NCBI GenBank assembly: GCA_003508835.1
Contig: PUFA01000034.1
Location: 434,001 to 498,000, forward strand
From: Eonycteris spelaea
Taxonomy: Eukaryota; Chordata; Mammalia; Chiroptera; Pteropodidae
DNA: 64,000 nucleotides
Reading direction: 5' to 3'
Below the pieces are notes generated by a model. It saw nothing but the letters and a program-made list of their open reading frames with translations. It was not told the origin of the DNA and did no database searches. Position 1 is the first letter of the stretch. Each line of letters starts with the position of its first letter. The translations under genes and the position numbers were made by a program. Of the stretch, positions 36,639 to 52,142 are shown piece after piece.

Positions 36639-37689
36639 TGCGAGGCCTTCGCCGACAGCCCGATACGCTTCCTCCCTCCAGACTTCCCTTTCCCGTTCAC
36701 GCCCTCCAAACCCAGACACGTGCAGGCACACGCACCAGGAGGCGGGCGAGGGTGCTCACGGCGGCATCTCAGAGCTGTCCCCACCTGCACGTGGCCGAGA
36801 TGTCCCTCCGCGGGTGCCGCAAGGCATGGCCACACGAGGGTGTAGCACATGGCAAGGAGCAGGCTCCTGGCCCAGGCCGCGGCAGGACAGCTGTCCGGGT
36901 CCCTCCCCTGCGGCTCAGCCAGCCACGCCGCCCTGTGCCGGAGAAAATGAGCTGCCGGCTGCCCGCACGCTGTGCGCCCACCTGCGGGGGACAGAGAAGC
37001 AGGCGGCGACAGAAATGGGGTCCGCGGGGGTTTCCTGGGCTGCTCCCTCCCAGCTGGTTCTCGATCGCTGGTTGCGGGTCACCTGTACACACAGCTGTAA
37101 CTCAGGATTTTGTCCGTCCTATGTGGCATTGTGTCAGTAAAATTTATCCCCCACCCCCCCACCAGGAAAAAAAAAATAACTAAAAAAGGTCAACTGAATG
37201 CTTTGTGAACGCAGAGTCCAGGTCAGGGAGCACGAGAGTGAGTCAGGTCGGGCAGGAGGCAGTTTCGCCGGCATTTAGTCCAAGGAGGGGTCCAGCCCCA
37301 CGAAGTATGGGACGCTGTGTCCACAGGGAGCGGGTCGCAGGAGCACGCTTGGGTGCTGTCTCAGTACTTTCTCTCCAAATGCTGTCTGCATTACCACGGA
37401 CCACACGGTCGACTTCCGGGCCCATCCTGAACTCAGCGAGAGGATTTCCTCGCACACGCCATCTGTGGGCCAGGCGGCCGCGGGCCGGGCCGGCCGGGGA
37501 GGCCCAGCACCGGCTCCTCGCGGTGGCCGCGGGCACACACGGGGCCGCCCCGAGCAGCACACGCCTCCCTGTGTCCAAAGCACCAGCTTCATCCCCAAGA
37601 ATAATTTTCGCTGGACTCACAGCCCTGAAGTGTAAGAGCCGATTTGAAAAGGGACTTACCTCCATCCACCATATGCTGTTTTTTTCTTG

Positions 37690-38080
37690 AAACAATTTGC
37701 ATTTCAAAGTGAACGCGGCGTTTATATCTGAATGAGCATCAGTATGTTGCCCGGGCTGATCTCCAACGAGCATGAAAAAGATGCCCGTTTTCTATTGAGC
37801 GGGGATTGTTTTCATCCACCGAGCGACATCAAAGACAGAACCCCGCTTTTAAGCTAAGGCTTATTACATTAAAAATAGCCTGTTCTGATTTTTAAAAATA
37901 TACTCTGAAACGGGCTGTTCAGAGCATTCAAATAAAGAGTGATCAACAATCATTTCTTTTAAAATACCAAATTCTGCTCACTGCACTTTCTGAGTTAGGT
38001 CCATCTTCAAAATCAAGGCTTGACCTTCCTGAAGAGTTTAATTAAAAAAAAATACTTGGCATTTGACTTATTGGTTAAAT
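37690..38080. promoter_or_regulatory. Candidate conserved noncoding element
   Basis: A unique block with acaatttgcatttcaaagtg (an ATTTGCAT octamer), gcttattacattaaaaatag, gagcattcaaataaagagtg and atcaacaatcatttctttta. GC-rich intron lies on both sides. Confidence 0.4.
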
Positions 38081-39089
38081 AACCTGAAGAAGACAGGACT
38101 CTCGGTGACAAGTGATACTGCGGGTTCACGCGCTTTGAGGGCGTGGGAGAGGAGAACCCTAACAGGCTGTACGAGCACGTGAGCGTAAAGCGAGCATCTG
38201 TCCCCACCGTGGAGCCCTGGAACGGGAACGGACTCAGGACGGCGGGGACCTGGCTGGTGGGAGCGCCCCCCGCCCCCACCCTGGAGGCCTCGGCCCAGGA
38301 CCAGGCAGAGCCGCCTGCACCTGTTGGTCCCTGCCCCGCCCCCTGCAGCTTCCAGGGTCACACGTGCAGAGCAGTGGTCGCCGTGGGGCGGCCGGGCTCG
38401 CCGGGGTCAGGCCTGGACGACGGACGCCCTTCCAATGGCCGCCATCACCTCGAACCGGGCCTCGCCGTCTGTGCCGTCCTCTGGCAATAGCCCCGAAAAG
38501 AACACCCTTCACAGCGCCAGCAAAAAAAGTGAGCCATGGACGGTTTAAGTGCCCGAACGCGGGGCCCGTCCACCCCGTCCGCTGCCTCGGAGAACGGCCC
38601 CCCTCGCGGGAGCCAGGGTTTCGGCTAAGGGCCTTTGCCGAGGACACATTCGGTATCTTTTCTTAAAAATGTAGGTGCCCAGGGCTCTGCATTCCATGAT
38701 GCTGGTTTGTGGAAGAGCACTATTCAACATATCCACTGAGGAGAGAGAGATCTGTGTTTCTCAGGCTACTGTGCATTTTTTTTTTTTTTTTTTGGTTATA
38801 TCTATTTTCCATAGTATCTTTACCAGAGGAAAAAAGAATGCACAGAGCCCAGACCCGGCTGTAACGGTGAATGTCACTACTACTAAATATAGCACCGTGG
38901 CCATGTTCAGAATTAAAATCCTGGAACCGGACAGTTCACTGTTATTTCTGAAATTCAGAAAAAGTTCAATTCATTCTGACATCTCCCTGTTCTAATTCTG
39001 ATGTCATAACAGGAGTCAACTTTGCCGTACAAATTTCTTAAAGATTATCTTGCAAAACTATACAGATGTAAAAATAAGTTAGAAATCTA

Positions 39090-39500
39090 TAAAAATCCCA
39101 TCCAATAGATTGTCTCCAAATTAAACAGAGCATAAATTTTCCTTAGTTACGACCATAAAGATGTAATTTTGTGCTATACTTCTTTAATATGACTTCCTTT
39201 CATTTTCCGACGTTCTTCCATAATCTTCATAAAACTATGATATATATATTTGCATATATAACGTCTTAATGATTTGACGTAGGTAATTTATATCACCATT
39301 TTTCTACTTCTGAAGAGTCTGGGTTGTTTCCAGTTTCTCATTATTATAAACGACACTGCAAAGGACATCCTCTACTTTTAGATTTTTTCTTAGCATACGA
39401 TCCCAGAAGAGTTATTACTGAGTCAAACGGCATTAACATCTTTCTAACTCGTGATGTATGTTTCCCATTAATTTTCTTAATGACCAGTCAGCTAAAAGAA
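39090..39500 (+). mobile_element. Ancient L1 (L1ME-type) 3' end
   Basis: The stretch gggttgtttccagtttctca, followed by attataaacgacactgcaaa and later agagttattactgagtcaaa, matches the well-known 3' UTR pattern of old L1ME elements. It is divergent and noncoding, and its start is uncertain. Confidence 0.65.
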
Positions 39501-39529
39501 GATGGGACCTAGGCATCTGAAGTGTTTAC

Positions 39530-39680
39530 TTCGGTCCATAATTTGTAAAATGAATATAATAATAAGAAGAATGAAATGGTGCTAATCATGATAAATAACA
39601 TGCCTGTGTGGGTGACGTAACGCTTAAATTGCATAAGGTGCCACTACGTTGTAAACTGCGAAGCCTCTACAGGTACTAGT
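39530..39680 (+). repeat. MIR SINE
   Basis: The segment ataatttgtaaaatgaatat, a run of ataataagaa, and the later tttaaattgcataaggtg-like tail with tctacaggtactagttg follow the MIR 3' half. Confidence 0.55.
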
Positions 39681-42539
39681 TGCTGTGAATATTACCAAGA
39701 GTGGGTTTTCCTTTTCTGTAGTTGATTTTTCAGTAAAAGCTTAAAATGGCTACATTGCTAATTTCGCTTGCCGTTCTCTCGTGGGGCTTCTTCGCGTGTC
39801 AACTGCTCGTGTTGTTTGCCTCGTATCTGTGCTTTAGTGCTGTAGCCGTCATTGCTTCGCACGAAGCCCAAACACTCGCTCACTCGACGGTGTTTTCGAA
39901 CGCCTGCCACGGGGGCCGTGCCAAGCGGGGACAGCTCAGACACTCTTAACGCGCTCAGTCTTTCAAAATTCCTACGAGTGATGATGACCAGTTAGGCCAA
40001 AGCTTTGGAGGCACCGCTGATAAAAGGTCAGAGAGAAAGAAAAGAGATCGCGCGGCCTGAGACACGATGCAAGCCGGCAAGGGACGAGGGACACACCCTG
40101 ACGTGGGCGAGCTGAGCCAGAGGACCGGAGACCCCGCTCGCACCCCTTCCCCAGTCACTGCCCCACGCTGGAGCGGGGGGCAGTCTGGGTTTGGTACAAT
40201 CCGAGATGCGGATATTCTGCACATTAGGAGGTAAGTTCTCAGTTAAGTGGCTGTATTTGGAAATGCGTTTGCATATTGATTCCGAGGACAGAGTTGGCTT
40301 TTTCAGCTAGCTACACACAGGATGCATCAGAGCAGGGCGATGCCAGCTCCTCCTCTAACCCTGCCCGTCTCCACCTGCCCAAGGGATGCCTGCCACTGCA
40401 GACTGCGGTGACCGCAGGCTCACTCAACGCTTCCGCAATGCTCACGTGATGATTCCCCGGCTAAAATCCGTTTCTTGTTCTGGCTGCAGGAATGAACTTA
40501 TAAGCGATATAGTAATAAGAAGACATGGCAACTTTATACAAAAGGAGAATAAAACTAAGGATTTTAAGTCGTAAAATATGATTACAGCATTCAGGCGATA
40601 AAACTTTAACGAAGTCCAGGACGCCCATATCTTGTGCTCTAGGTTCTTACCCGGTAGACAGTGCCCCCCCCCCCCGCATCTGCCTCCCTCCCAGTGACTT
40701 AATTCAATTGTTCGGTTTCTTCTCTTCCCACACGTGATAGCTCCATCTATAAAATGTCCTTTCTCCTTGATGCGACAGATGCGATAGGTGTGTATTCATT
40801 TTGATTTGAGGGCGCTGACTCTTCTACTCCTGAAGCTTTCAGGGAGAGGCTGAGGTGGTTCCAGGGTCCCACCCTCACCCCAACTTCTCTCCGTCCCAGT
40901 CCTTGGAAAATCACCTCTTAGAAGGGAACAGGAGAGCCATGCAGGGAGCGAGAGCCCCGAGAAGCAGCCACGTCCAGAACGCCGATGGCACGAAGCGGCC
41001 GCCTTGTGTGCGGGTCGGGACGTTTTGGGTTTCAGCTCCTGCTAGAAGCATTCCGGAAAGACGGACGTTCTCGGCATGCGTGGTCCCTGCACCACACCGG
41101 GCCGGCAGGTGTAGGGACGGCCAAATGCCACGACTACTCTGAGAACTTCCCCTCTGCCAGCGTGGGGAAGGGGACGGAGCGAGCAGGCCAGTCGCGGACC
41201 TGACTCCAGCACAGAAGGCTCTGGCCTGAGACTCCGGCCGAGGCCGGGCCAGCGGCCTCCCCGAAGGCCGCGGGGACCTTCTGCGGAGATCAGCCCGCCT
41301 ACAGCGCTCCCCAGGCTAACCATTCTGCTGGTGTGGCTGGTCTTGCAAGCATCACATCGACAGGTGAAACATTATTTCTTCACCCCCCCCACAGTTTTGA
41401 AGGAAAAACACATTTCTAAAGCAATTTTCATGTACTTGTAGGGATCGCTATGCCCATAGAGATGGACAGCTCGATCTTTCTAACTTCTCTTCTTACGTTT
41501 TTTAACGGAAAGCATTGAGGACCAAGCTGCTTTGGTCAGTTCTTACAGAACAACAACACTCCACTTAGAGTTCAAACGACTGAGGACGGTTTCCTTAGAC
41601 TGACAAGCGTGGCTCCGATTCGCGTGAGCACCGCGCCCCAGGGCCCCCGGCCACGGAAAGCTACAGCGGAGGCACGGTGATCAGGACGGGCGCGAACCGC
41701 ACCCACCACGACGTCTCACGGCGTCACGTGCGACCCTCGGTAACAGGCGCTTAATGAAGACATATTTGCTAGGTCACAAAACTAGGAAAGGATGACAAAG
41801 GCAGAGAGGTGACGGTCCACGCCTCAAAGAGCGTGCAATGGAATGACAGAAACGCGGTGACACAAGCCCGCCTGCGGCCGAGCGGGAGGAGCGGGTAAAC
41901 GCAGGCGCGGCTGCGGGTGAGGGTGCGTTTCTCACCGAAGCTGAGGACGGCGCAGCTCCTCGGCCTGACTTCCGACGTGGCTGCAGCTCCCTGAAACTTC
42001 CGTCTAAGAGAAACCCCGTAAACCGTTTATTATCCCCCCCCCAAAAAAAAACCCACAATGCGTTTCTAAATAGCCATTGAAACCTGCTCCAAGGCCACCT
42101 GGTTCACGGGGGCGGATGGCATCGCGTGACCCAGGGTCCTGGATTGTGTTTCAGCCGAATAATTCTCAACCAAGAAGGCGCCCCCCTGCAAGCATCCTCC
42201 CAAGTTGCCTGCAAAGAGTTAGGCCAAAGCACCCGAGTTACACAGCAGAGGATTCGGCGCCGTGGACAAAGCCCCACGGGAAAGGGGTGGGTGAGAGGCC
42301 CGCCGGGGCCCAGCGTCCGGCCTGCCGCGGGACGAACCGGAGGAGCCACGCAGGGACGTGCGGCGCTCGCTCGGTCCCCGGAACAGGCTCCGGGGTTATT
42401 CGAATGTTTTCTGGACCATTTGAAACTAAACAAAGAAAAACTTTGTTTCTATGAGACAACGGCGGATCGCGTTTTGATGTGGCGTTATTTTTTTTTTTTT
42501 TTTAATAGCTATTACCCCCGTAACAGCAGCTTAGCGACG

Positions 42540-42933
42540 CGGCGTCTGCAGTGTGAGCAGTTTTGATAAACAGCCTCTGCGGGCCACACAACGGGGATAA
42601 TGTATCCTTAAGTACCGCCAATGAGCTGCCATTCTGCACAGCCAATTACTTCTGTGCGTCTGTCACTCAAAGGAAAAATGACTGAGCCCATTAGATGAAA
42701 CCTTTGTCACTGTTCCTAATGCACTCTTAGGCCTCATTAATCTCCGGGAGCAGCAACAGAGCCGCCGGTGTCTCCCTGCCCCCCCGAGCAGGCCCACGTG
42801 AAGCCTCTCGTCTCTCCCGCAAGTGCGCCGCGTTAATCAAGCTCTGCTTATTACCCCAGTCCCTGTCACGGCGCGGAGCGCGCTGCCTCTTAAATGCTCT
42901 CATTATGACCCATCTTTAGAGCCGGCTAAGTGG

Positions 42934-42973
<40 letters not shown>

Positions 42974-43110
42974 GGAGAGAGAGGCAGAAGGAGGACGGGA
43001 GGGAAAGAGGAGAGGAAAAGGCAAGTCCAATCGCATTAATATTCATGACGATAATTAGTATTCTAGGTCACTGAATATTCATGCTATTAGTTTGGGTTTT
43101 TATGGGTTTG
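42540..43110. promoter_or_regulatory. Candidate conserved noncoding element split by a GA repeat
   Basis: The left part (42560-42920) includes gccaattacttctgtgcgtc, gcccattagatgaaaccttt and ggcctcattaatctccggga. The right part (43020-43110) includes cgcattaatattcatgacga, taattagtattctaggtcac and gaatattcatgctattag. A GA microsatellite lies between them. Homeodomain-like cores are dense in both parts. Confidence 0.42.
42934..43021. repeat. GA-type microsatellite
   Basis: An A run followed by about 14 GA units and then an imperfect purine tract. It lies inside the candidate conserved element at 42540-43110. Confidence 0.93.
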
Positions 43111-45969
43111 CTGGATGTCCTGATTACTGAAGTGTGCAGGAAAGCAGCGTGGTTGAGACTTTAGATGTCAACGGCAGTTCAACACGCAACACACAGGGAG
43201 CCCCCCCCCCGCCCCACCCCCGCTCCGGAAGCGCAGCCTCCACCCTCCCCAGGGCTTCGGCATAAGCCGCTGGGCGCCTGAGGCGGGGGAGGTGGAGAAG
43301 TTTCGAAAGGGTTCCCGTGAGGAAGGTCTCTGCATCCACCGGTTCGGATAAAAATGGCAAACACCCAACAAAGACGCGCTTTAGGGGCAAGGAGGTGGCT
43401 GTCCTTTTAGAACAAAATGGCACGATCCGGAGTTACAGAGGCGGTGGGACTAGAGACGAGGGGCCGGCTCACGCCACCACGGGGGACGGCGGTCGGTGGT
43501 GGGGCCCGGGGCCCTCATGTGACCTGTGCCTCTGCTGGAGGCCGTGTAAGCCAACGCTTCACGGCATCCATAAATGAATTCGAACACCTAACTTCCCGCC
43601 ACTCTTCCTTCCTCCTCTTCAGCGGTGATGACGCATCCGTGACGGATGCCTTGACAGAATCCTGAGGACGCCCCGCCGGCCGCGCTCTGAGAGGCACGGG
43701 TTCTCATCTCCTAAGAGCACACACCTGTGCCCTCCCCACCGGATAAAGGCGAGGACACCGAAGTTTACAGCGACGGCCGCCAAAGGCCCCCTGCGGGGGA
43801 GGTGGGCGTCTCGTCAGTGTTTCTGACTCTGAAGTCCGATGGCGGGCCATCAGGGTTTCCTGCGCTCCACTTAAATGTCAAGAGAACTGTCAGAGCGGAA
43901 TACCTCCGTGCCTGCCGACTTACGTGGATGTAATTTTACCAAAGCAGCCTGGACAAAAACTTGCGTTCGGAAAATATTTTTTGGACTCCTGACCGCTTTC
44001 CTGGAAGCACACCCTCCCCCCCCCCCACCCACAAAGGACAGTCAGGTAGTTCTCTGAAAGTGTCACTTCTGATGGCAACTCAGCACGATGTACGTTCCAA
44101 TCAAAGGGTGTGAAGTGCAGACACTGCCATGGCACCTCCGACGAGTGCCTTGGAGGAGGAGAAATTCAACGGGCCCGAGAAAAACAAATACCTTCAGATG
44201 CTCCTCCTTCTTCTCCCTTCTCTGCCTATCTATTTTTACTGGAGTAGATGCTGAAGTAATTTTTTCAAAAACCCATTGAGAGGGAAATGTTCTCTATCTC
44301 TGTACATCATCTAAAAATGCCTTTTTTTTTTTTTCTACCTTCACACTTGGTCATAGTTAGGCTCTGAATAGGCTTCTAGGTTCAAAAGTGTCTGTCCTTA
44401 GAGGAGAGTCTCTTACTTCTGGCATGTGGTGGTTTTGAGAGCTCTGCAGACCATTGGAGCCCTCCCGGTGGGTGACCTCGCTCTTCTGTCCTGCGTGCTT
44501 TCCGGGGTTTTCTCCATGTCGACGGAGCCTCTTCCACTTTCCATCTTAATCCTTCGGGCGGAAAGTCCCTTGCACGTCCCTCGTCAACGCCGGTATTTTC
44601 TTCTGCTACATCTTTGATGACAGTGTCTTTAGCTACGTTCTTTCTAGTAGTTGATCTAGTAATTTCTGTTGCAATCTTTTTTCTTTAATTTCCAGTAACG
44701 CTTTGGTTTTTCATACAATCTTCTGTTTGTTCCATTTTATGGGTACAGTAGCTAACCTCTAACCCTTCCCGATGAGAGCAGCTCTATAATTTCCTCTCAA
44801 ATTCTTTCCCCAAACCATCGTTCCTTCTCCTCGGATCGGTTGGCCGTCGCTTACCCTGGTCCTTCGCATGTCTGCCGACAGTTTACACCAAAGCGCTGGT
44901 CGTCCATTCACACTCACGAATGTGAGGGCGTGCGGGCTCATCGGGCAGAGGAAGGGGTCCCCTCTGCAGCCCTGTGGCAGGTGTGTGAAGCGCGTGGGCT
45001 GGTGGGTCCCCGTACGACCCACAGCGTGGGGATCGCGGGCAGGGCGGGCTGGGGCGCGCTCTGTGCCATTCCTCTCCTCTGCGGCTGTGCGGAGATCCGG
45101 ATTTCCCCGTCTGCTTCCTCCTCTTTCAGGCATCAGCATTCCCACCGGGAGGCTCTGCCCCCCCTCCCCAGGGTGTTGCTAACTTTCTCTGTCAGGGTCC
45201 TGGCTGTGGGGACGCCACTGGCCGGCTCTGCCTGAACGCACCTCGCAGCCGCTGTGCGGAGCTCCGGGCTGCTCGGGGAGCTTGGGACCGCGCCATCTTC
45301 ACTGTGGCTCTCCGCCCTGGCTGACGGCGCCCCTCACAGTGCGACGCGGGCTCGGTCACCGGCACGTCAGGCCGCTCGGCATGGCGAAGATTCGGTTCCT
45401 GCTTCCACGATGTCTTCCTCCACGCTTCCCCAAGCCCAAACCTGGCATTAAGATCACCCGGTTCCCGACACGTCATCGTATGAAAGGCAGTCGATTCCCG
45501 CACCAGCACACTCTCCCCGATACCTGAGATGACCAAGACCCCTCCTGCCGGGAACGTCTCCCTCCCGGGGCGCCCGATGTCCCCTCGGCGCCTGGCACCG
45601 CCTCAGTGGTCGTATCTGTGCGTCTTTGGACTCCTCCACCTCCACCAGGGCCTGAGGCCCCCGAAGGAGGGTTTCCACGGCCCCGCCCCCCGGGTCACCA
45701 GACACACAGCAGACTCAATAATGACATGACAGGAAGGAGACGGCCCAGGAGGCAAAGCAGACAGATTCCCAAGGCGTTAGGCTGGCGAGCAGAAACCAGA
45801 AGGCAGTGCTGACACAGTCGGGCATTCTCTGTTTGAAACACGGAAGGAATGACGATGCGCTTAGAAACCCAGGAGGAACACGCAAATGGCTCCTGCGACT
45901 CACCAGGGCTCAGCAAGGCGGCGGGACAGGAAAGCCACACAAATCAGGGGCTTTCTTGTTTCCCACCGG

Positions 45970-47160
45970 TTAGACGATATACTGTGGCCCCCCAACCCCC
46001 AAAAGGTGTCTCGCAGTTCACCACAAATTATAAACTAACAGAATGGACTCACAAGACAGATAAAGGAGCTAAATGAAGAAAAGTGTTAAACTTTACTGAG
46101 GGATATAAATAAATTGGAATAAATTGGGAAAGGTATGTGTCTCACGATGAAAAACTTCATTACCGTAGAGACTCAGTTCCTCCACAATTAATTTTTGGGT
46201 AAAAGCAAAGGACAATTAGAGCCACAATTTTTAGGGAGGAGGAGAAGCTTTCAAGTTATTCTGAAGTTTATTGGAAAAAGTAAATGGGTAAGAATAGCCA
46301 AGAAGACCTGGAGGGTGATAGTAAACTGTTACACCACCAGATAGAAACCGTCACAAACTAAGAACACGTGGTAAACGTACATCAGCAGACAACGTGGAAA
46401 AAGTAGGTCAATGAAATAGATTCCTGCGCCCAGAAACATAGCTAATTTGATTCAATGAGTTAGTTGTACAATAATGGGACCAAGAGGATCAACAGGAAAA
46501 GAAAAATAATTCGACAAATGATCTATTTAAATAAAAAGTTTAATTAGGTCCCATAAAATAGACCCAAATTAAAGGTAGAGATTAAATATAAAAAAAGAAT
46601 AATAAAGTGCTAAAACTCAGAAATACACATCTATATGAATTATGATCTGATTTCATGATTTTAAAATGCTTTTTAAATGTCAAAAGTAGAACCACAAAGT
46701 AAAAGGCTTATGATATGATTATATATTAAAAAAAGGGAAAACTCGACCTATAAATAAGAATGTAAGGTATAGAAAGCAAATAATGGGAAATACTTGCAAA
46801 ACATTATAAACTGCTAATACCCTTAACATACAGAGCGTTAGTAAGACTCGGAAAGAAAAAAACAGGCACCTAGTGCAAACAATGGGCAAAGGCCACCTCT
46901 AAAGGACAAAACGCATGACCAACGACCGTGTGCGATGCTCGGCCTCGCTGCTAACGGAAGAAAGCCAAGTAAACGGCGTGCGAGGTATTGCGAGTGCTTA
47001 TCGTAACAGTGTAGCGTCTAGACACGGTACTTAAACAGCAATGCCAGCAAGTGTGGGAGGGTAAATGGACTCTCGCTGGCTGGATGGAAGGGTGCTACAT
47101 ACAAAACCTTTCTCGCAATTAATTTGGAAATACGAACCGAGGGTCTTATAAATAGACACG
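45970..47160 (+). mobile_element. Degraded L1-type LINE, ORF2-derived
   Basis: This A-rich, low-CpG stretch of about 1.2 kb keeps the order of L1 ORF2 landmarks: an aatagccaagaagacc segment, gaaatagattcctgcgccca, then caatgggcaaaggcca and a final gggagggtaaatgga region. All frames are broken. It could equally be a HAL1-type element. Its boundaries are approximate. Confidence 0.7.
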
Positions 47161-47914
47161 TGTGTGCCCACTGCCTGAGTCACTTCACGGACGGACACTC
47201 AAGACAAGAATTAGTATTTTGCAGAGAGGCTGAGGTCCACGTGGCAGGGCTACGCGAATGGAAACGTCACCGGAAGGGAAGGCACCAGACGTCACCTAAT
47301 TCGACAACGCTGCGGTCAGAACACGAAAAGGGAAAGCAAGCACGAAAAGAAAAGAAACACTTCCAGCGAGGCCAGAGCTTGACAACAGAAGTGGCGCCTG
47401 CTTCTGCGGCTGTCCCTCCCACGCCCCTGCCTGTGACCCGAAGAAGGCGCAGGGGCCAGGCCGAGGGGGGCAAGGCTGACGACGGAGGAGAGATTCCCGC
47501 TGTGCCCCGGCCCTCCCCTTCCCGCAGCACGTCTGAACGAGGACGGGGCCGGGCACTGAGGAAATTCGCCTCCGGAAGACACGAACGCGCTCCCTCGGCA
47601 GAGGTCCGTGACGTAACCTAGGCCCCGGAACACTGGAAAGTTTACGGGGCATTTTGAATTTTCTGTTATCAAACATTAATTACATTTTCCTTAGGACAAG
47701 CGGCGGATGAGCACCAAAGATTCCGACTCCAAATCTTACATGTGCAATAATTCAAATCACCGGAGCTCTTCCCGCATCCCGCCTAGAAAATCCCCGCCCG
47801 TGCACTGTGCCTAGCACGGCCCTGGCGCCGTGCCCACCTCCCGGGGGACAGCGGACCACGTGGCCCCCGGGCCCTCACGCCCGTGTGCGCCCCGACTGTG
47901 AGCTGCTGCACTGC

Positions 47915-48062
47915 CTGGATTTGTCTCCTCGCTCTCTCCCTGACCAGAGGGTAGGATTCTCGAGGGCAGGGATTATGTCTCATTCTCCTGTGTCCCCAGG
48001 GCCCAGGACGGTGCCTAGCATACACCAGACATTCCATAGATGCTCGTGGACTTGAATAAATC
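47915..48062 (+). mobile_element. L2 LINE 3' end
   Basis: The order gggcagggattatgtctcat, cctgtgtccccagggccca, ggtgcctagcatacacca and acttgaataaat matches the characteristic L2 3' terminus closely. Confidence 0.75.
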
Positions 48063-48327
48063 CACGGATACGTGTGACACGATGGGCCAGCGGGGGAAGC
48101 GGAAAATCAGCTGGTTGTACGGTGACCGCCTCGTACCCAAGCTCGAGGTCTTGCTACCCGCAGCACACAGGGGGCCTGGCACGGAACAGCCAGCATACGG
48201 TTTCTGAATCTATAGCTACAAAGCCACAAAGACGTCGGCTCTGTATGCACTGGACGATTCTTTTCCTCGGGCACTTTCCTCTCCCCTCCCGCAGAGGGAC
48301 CACGCCAGCATGAAAGGGGAAAGCTCA

Positions 48328-50060
<1,733 letters not shown>

Positions 50061-51699
50061 TGAGACTGAAGCCGTCCCGGGGGACGTCGGGTGAAATCTC
50101 TAAGTCAGCGTCAAGGCACGCACTCAGGACCAGCAAGGGCAGTGTGGGGCGGTGGTGCCCCAACAACGTGGGGGGTCACTGGCGATGGTACGACGGCTGG
50201 ATGGTGAAAACTAAGTGCCTTACTTGGCGCCCAAGTGTCACCTTGCTGTCTGCTGCGCTCTGGAGGTGAGTGACGAGCCACTGCCAGGGACCTGCGGGCA
50301 GCCTGGGTGGGCAGGGACGGCTCTGTGCGGCCCCTCAGTGGCTGACAACTCGGTGTGGAGCAGAACACGCCGAAGGACTGTGGGTAAGGGGATGGGGGGG
50401 CGCAGAAAGGCAACTGGGGGCCGGGAGAGGGGCCTGCTGCGAACTCGGAGCACCAAGCCTTTCGTGCGGCCTTTGGGCAACGAGCCCCCTTGTCCCAGTC
50501 ATTATTAACGCGTCATTATTAAGTCGACACCGCACACTAGGAGAGGGCAGATTCTGAAGCACTCGTGGGCAAGTACCACCTCACGTCTTTGAAGACTAAG
50601 CAGGAAATGGATAAACAGATGCCCTCCTTTCAGAATCTTGGTGGGCTCCTTTTAGAATGTTAAAGAGAGACATCAACTAATTCATATTGAGCATAAGCTA
50701 TTAAGTTCGGTCAACGTAATTTCAGAGGAAGTGCCAAACCAACCAGTGTGTGGGCTGCAAAGGACCCAGGAAGGTTGGAAAAATGAGCCATTTCCTTGTG
50801 ACTACCAACAACAGCCAATCAATGCAGAGAGAAATGAGATAAAGTTCTAGAAGACAAAGACCCAGCCTGCAGGATGAGGAATGTCAGGCCAAAGTGTGTC
50901 CAGGAAGCTTCCGGGGGCCCAGAGTGACGGAAGCCAAGAGAAGGACGCCGACGGCTTCAGGAAATGGGTCCTGGGTACAGGGAGCCGTCGCAGGAAGGAG
51001 GGCGGGCCTTGAGTATAAAGAGCCCTTGCCCCAGGCACCACACAGGCAGAAGTGGGGCGGCCCGGGAGCCGGCCCGGACCCGGGAGAGGGCGCGGAGAGG
51101 AACTCGCAAGAGAGGAAGAGGCAGGACGAGGGGCTGTAACGGGAGGGCATGGCCATGCCAGGGTGATGTTCTGATGAGATCACAGAGCCGAGAAGGCTCG
51201 CCACGCTCTATCCCAGGGGGAAAGGTGCTTCAGGGTCCCCAGGGACCTCCTAAGGACAGACCTCAGATGGCCAGGACCAGGAGGAACAGGGGGCCGAAGA
51301 CAAAGGGAGGATCAGAACCTGCAATGCAATGGGGCAAACCCAGCGAGCTCTCTGGAGGAGGGGACGAGGTGCATCGCCCTCAGCAGCGTCAGCCACGGGG
51401 CAGAGGAGCTGGCCCGTCTCGACGTCCACCGGGCGGGCTGGCTGGGGTCGGCCCTGGCCGTCTGGGAGGGGGGCTGTGGCTGTGGGGAAGAGGACACTGT
51501 ATCCAGCTTGGTACAGACTGAAGACTCCACACGGAAGTCGGACGCCTGAGAACTCCCCCAAACATAACGGACTACGAAAAAGGATGTGGAGCGGAGACGT
51601 AGAGTCGTTATCGTTAGAACAGACCGAAGGACAGGAAGGGCTGGCGGACTCTTGCCCAAGGTCGGTGTGTTGAGGTGGGGCACGAAAAGCACACCAGAG

Positions 51700-52080
51700 A
51701 AGGAAGCGACCTGTAGTTAGTGCAGGGCTAACGTCAAGGTCACCTAAAAAAACAAAACAGAAGGTCGTTCTGAGGTGTCGCTCATTGACTTCCACTAACG
51801 TTACCGAAAATATGCACACCCAAGTTTTGAGACCAAAGTTAAGGCTTGTAAATAACGAATTCCTTCTTGCGTACTCCTTTAAAAATATCAACTTGCTATA
51901 ACTTTCTTCTTTAATGCCAATTCTTAACAAATTAAAATACGATAACAGGAGTGTAATTGAGCATTTATTGCTTATGGGCTCCAAAATGAGACTAATCAGA
52001 TAGTGACTAAGCCTCAGCATGGGCTCTTTTAATAGGCATATTTTAACATACAATAACCAGGACATTTTATTTAGAATCAT
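51700..52080. promoter_or_regulatory. Candidate conserved noncoding element
   Basis: AT-rich unique sequence with gtgtaattgagcatttattg, gagactaatcagatagtgac and tttaataggcatattttaac. It lies about 500 bp from the octamer-rich candidate at 52590. Confidence 0.3.
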
Positions 52081-52142
52081 TACAGAAATCTACCAAGTGT
52101 CTGCTCTCTGGATCTGACATGCCAAGGGAACACATTTGTCTC

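Noticed and set aside
45970..47160. Coding gene in an A-rich block
   Set aside because: The order of motifs matches degraded L1 ORF2 and every frame is broken.
51250..52080. Open frame of 276 codons on the minus strand
   Set aside because: It runs through a candidate noncoding element with no domain or splice signal. Chance frame.
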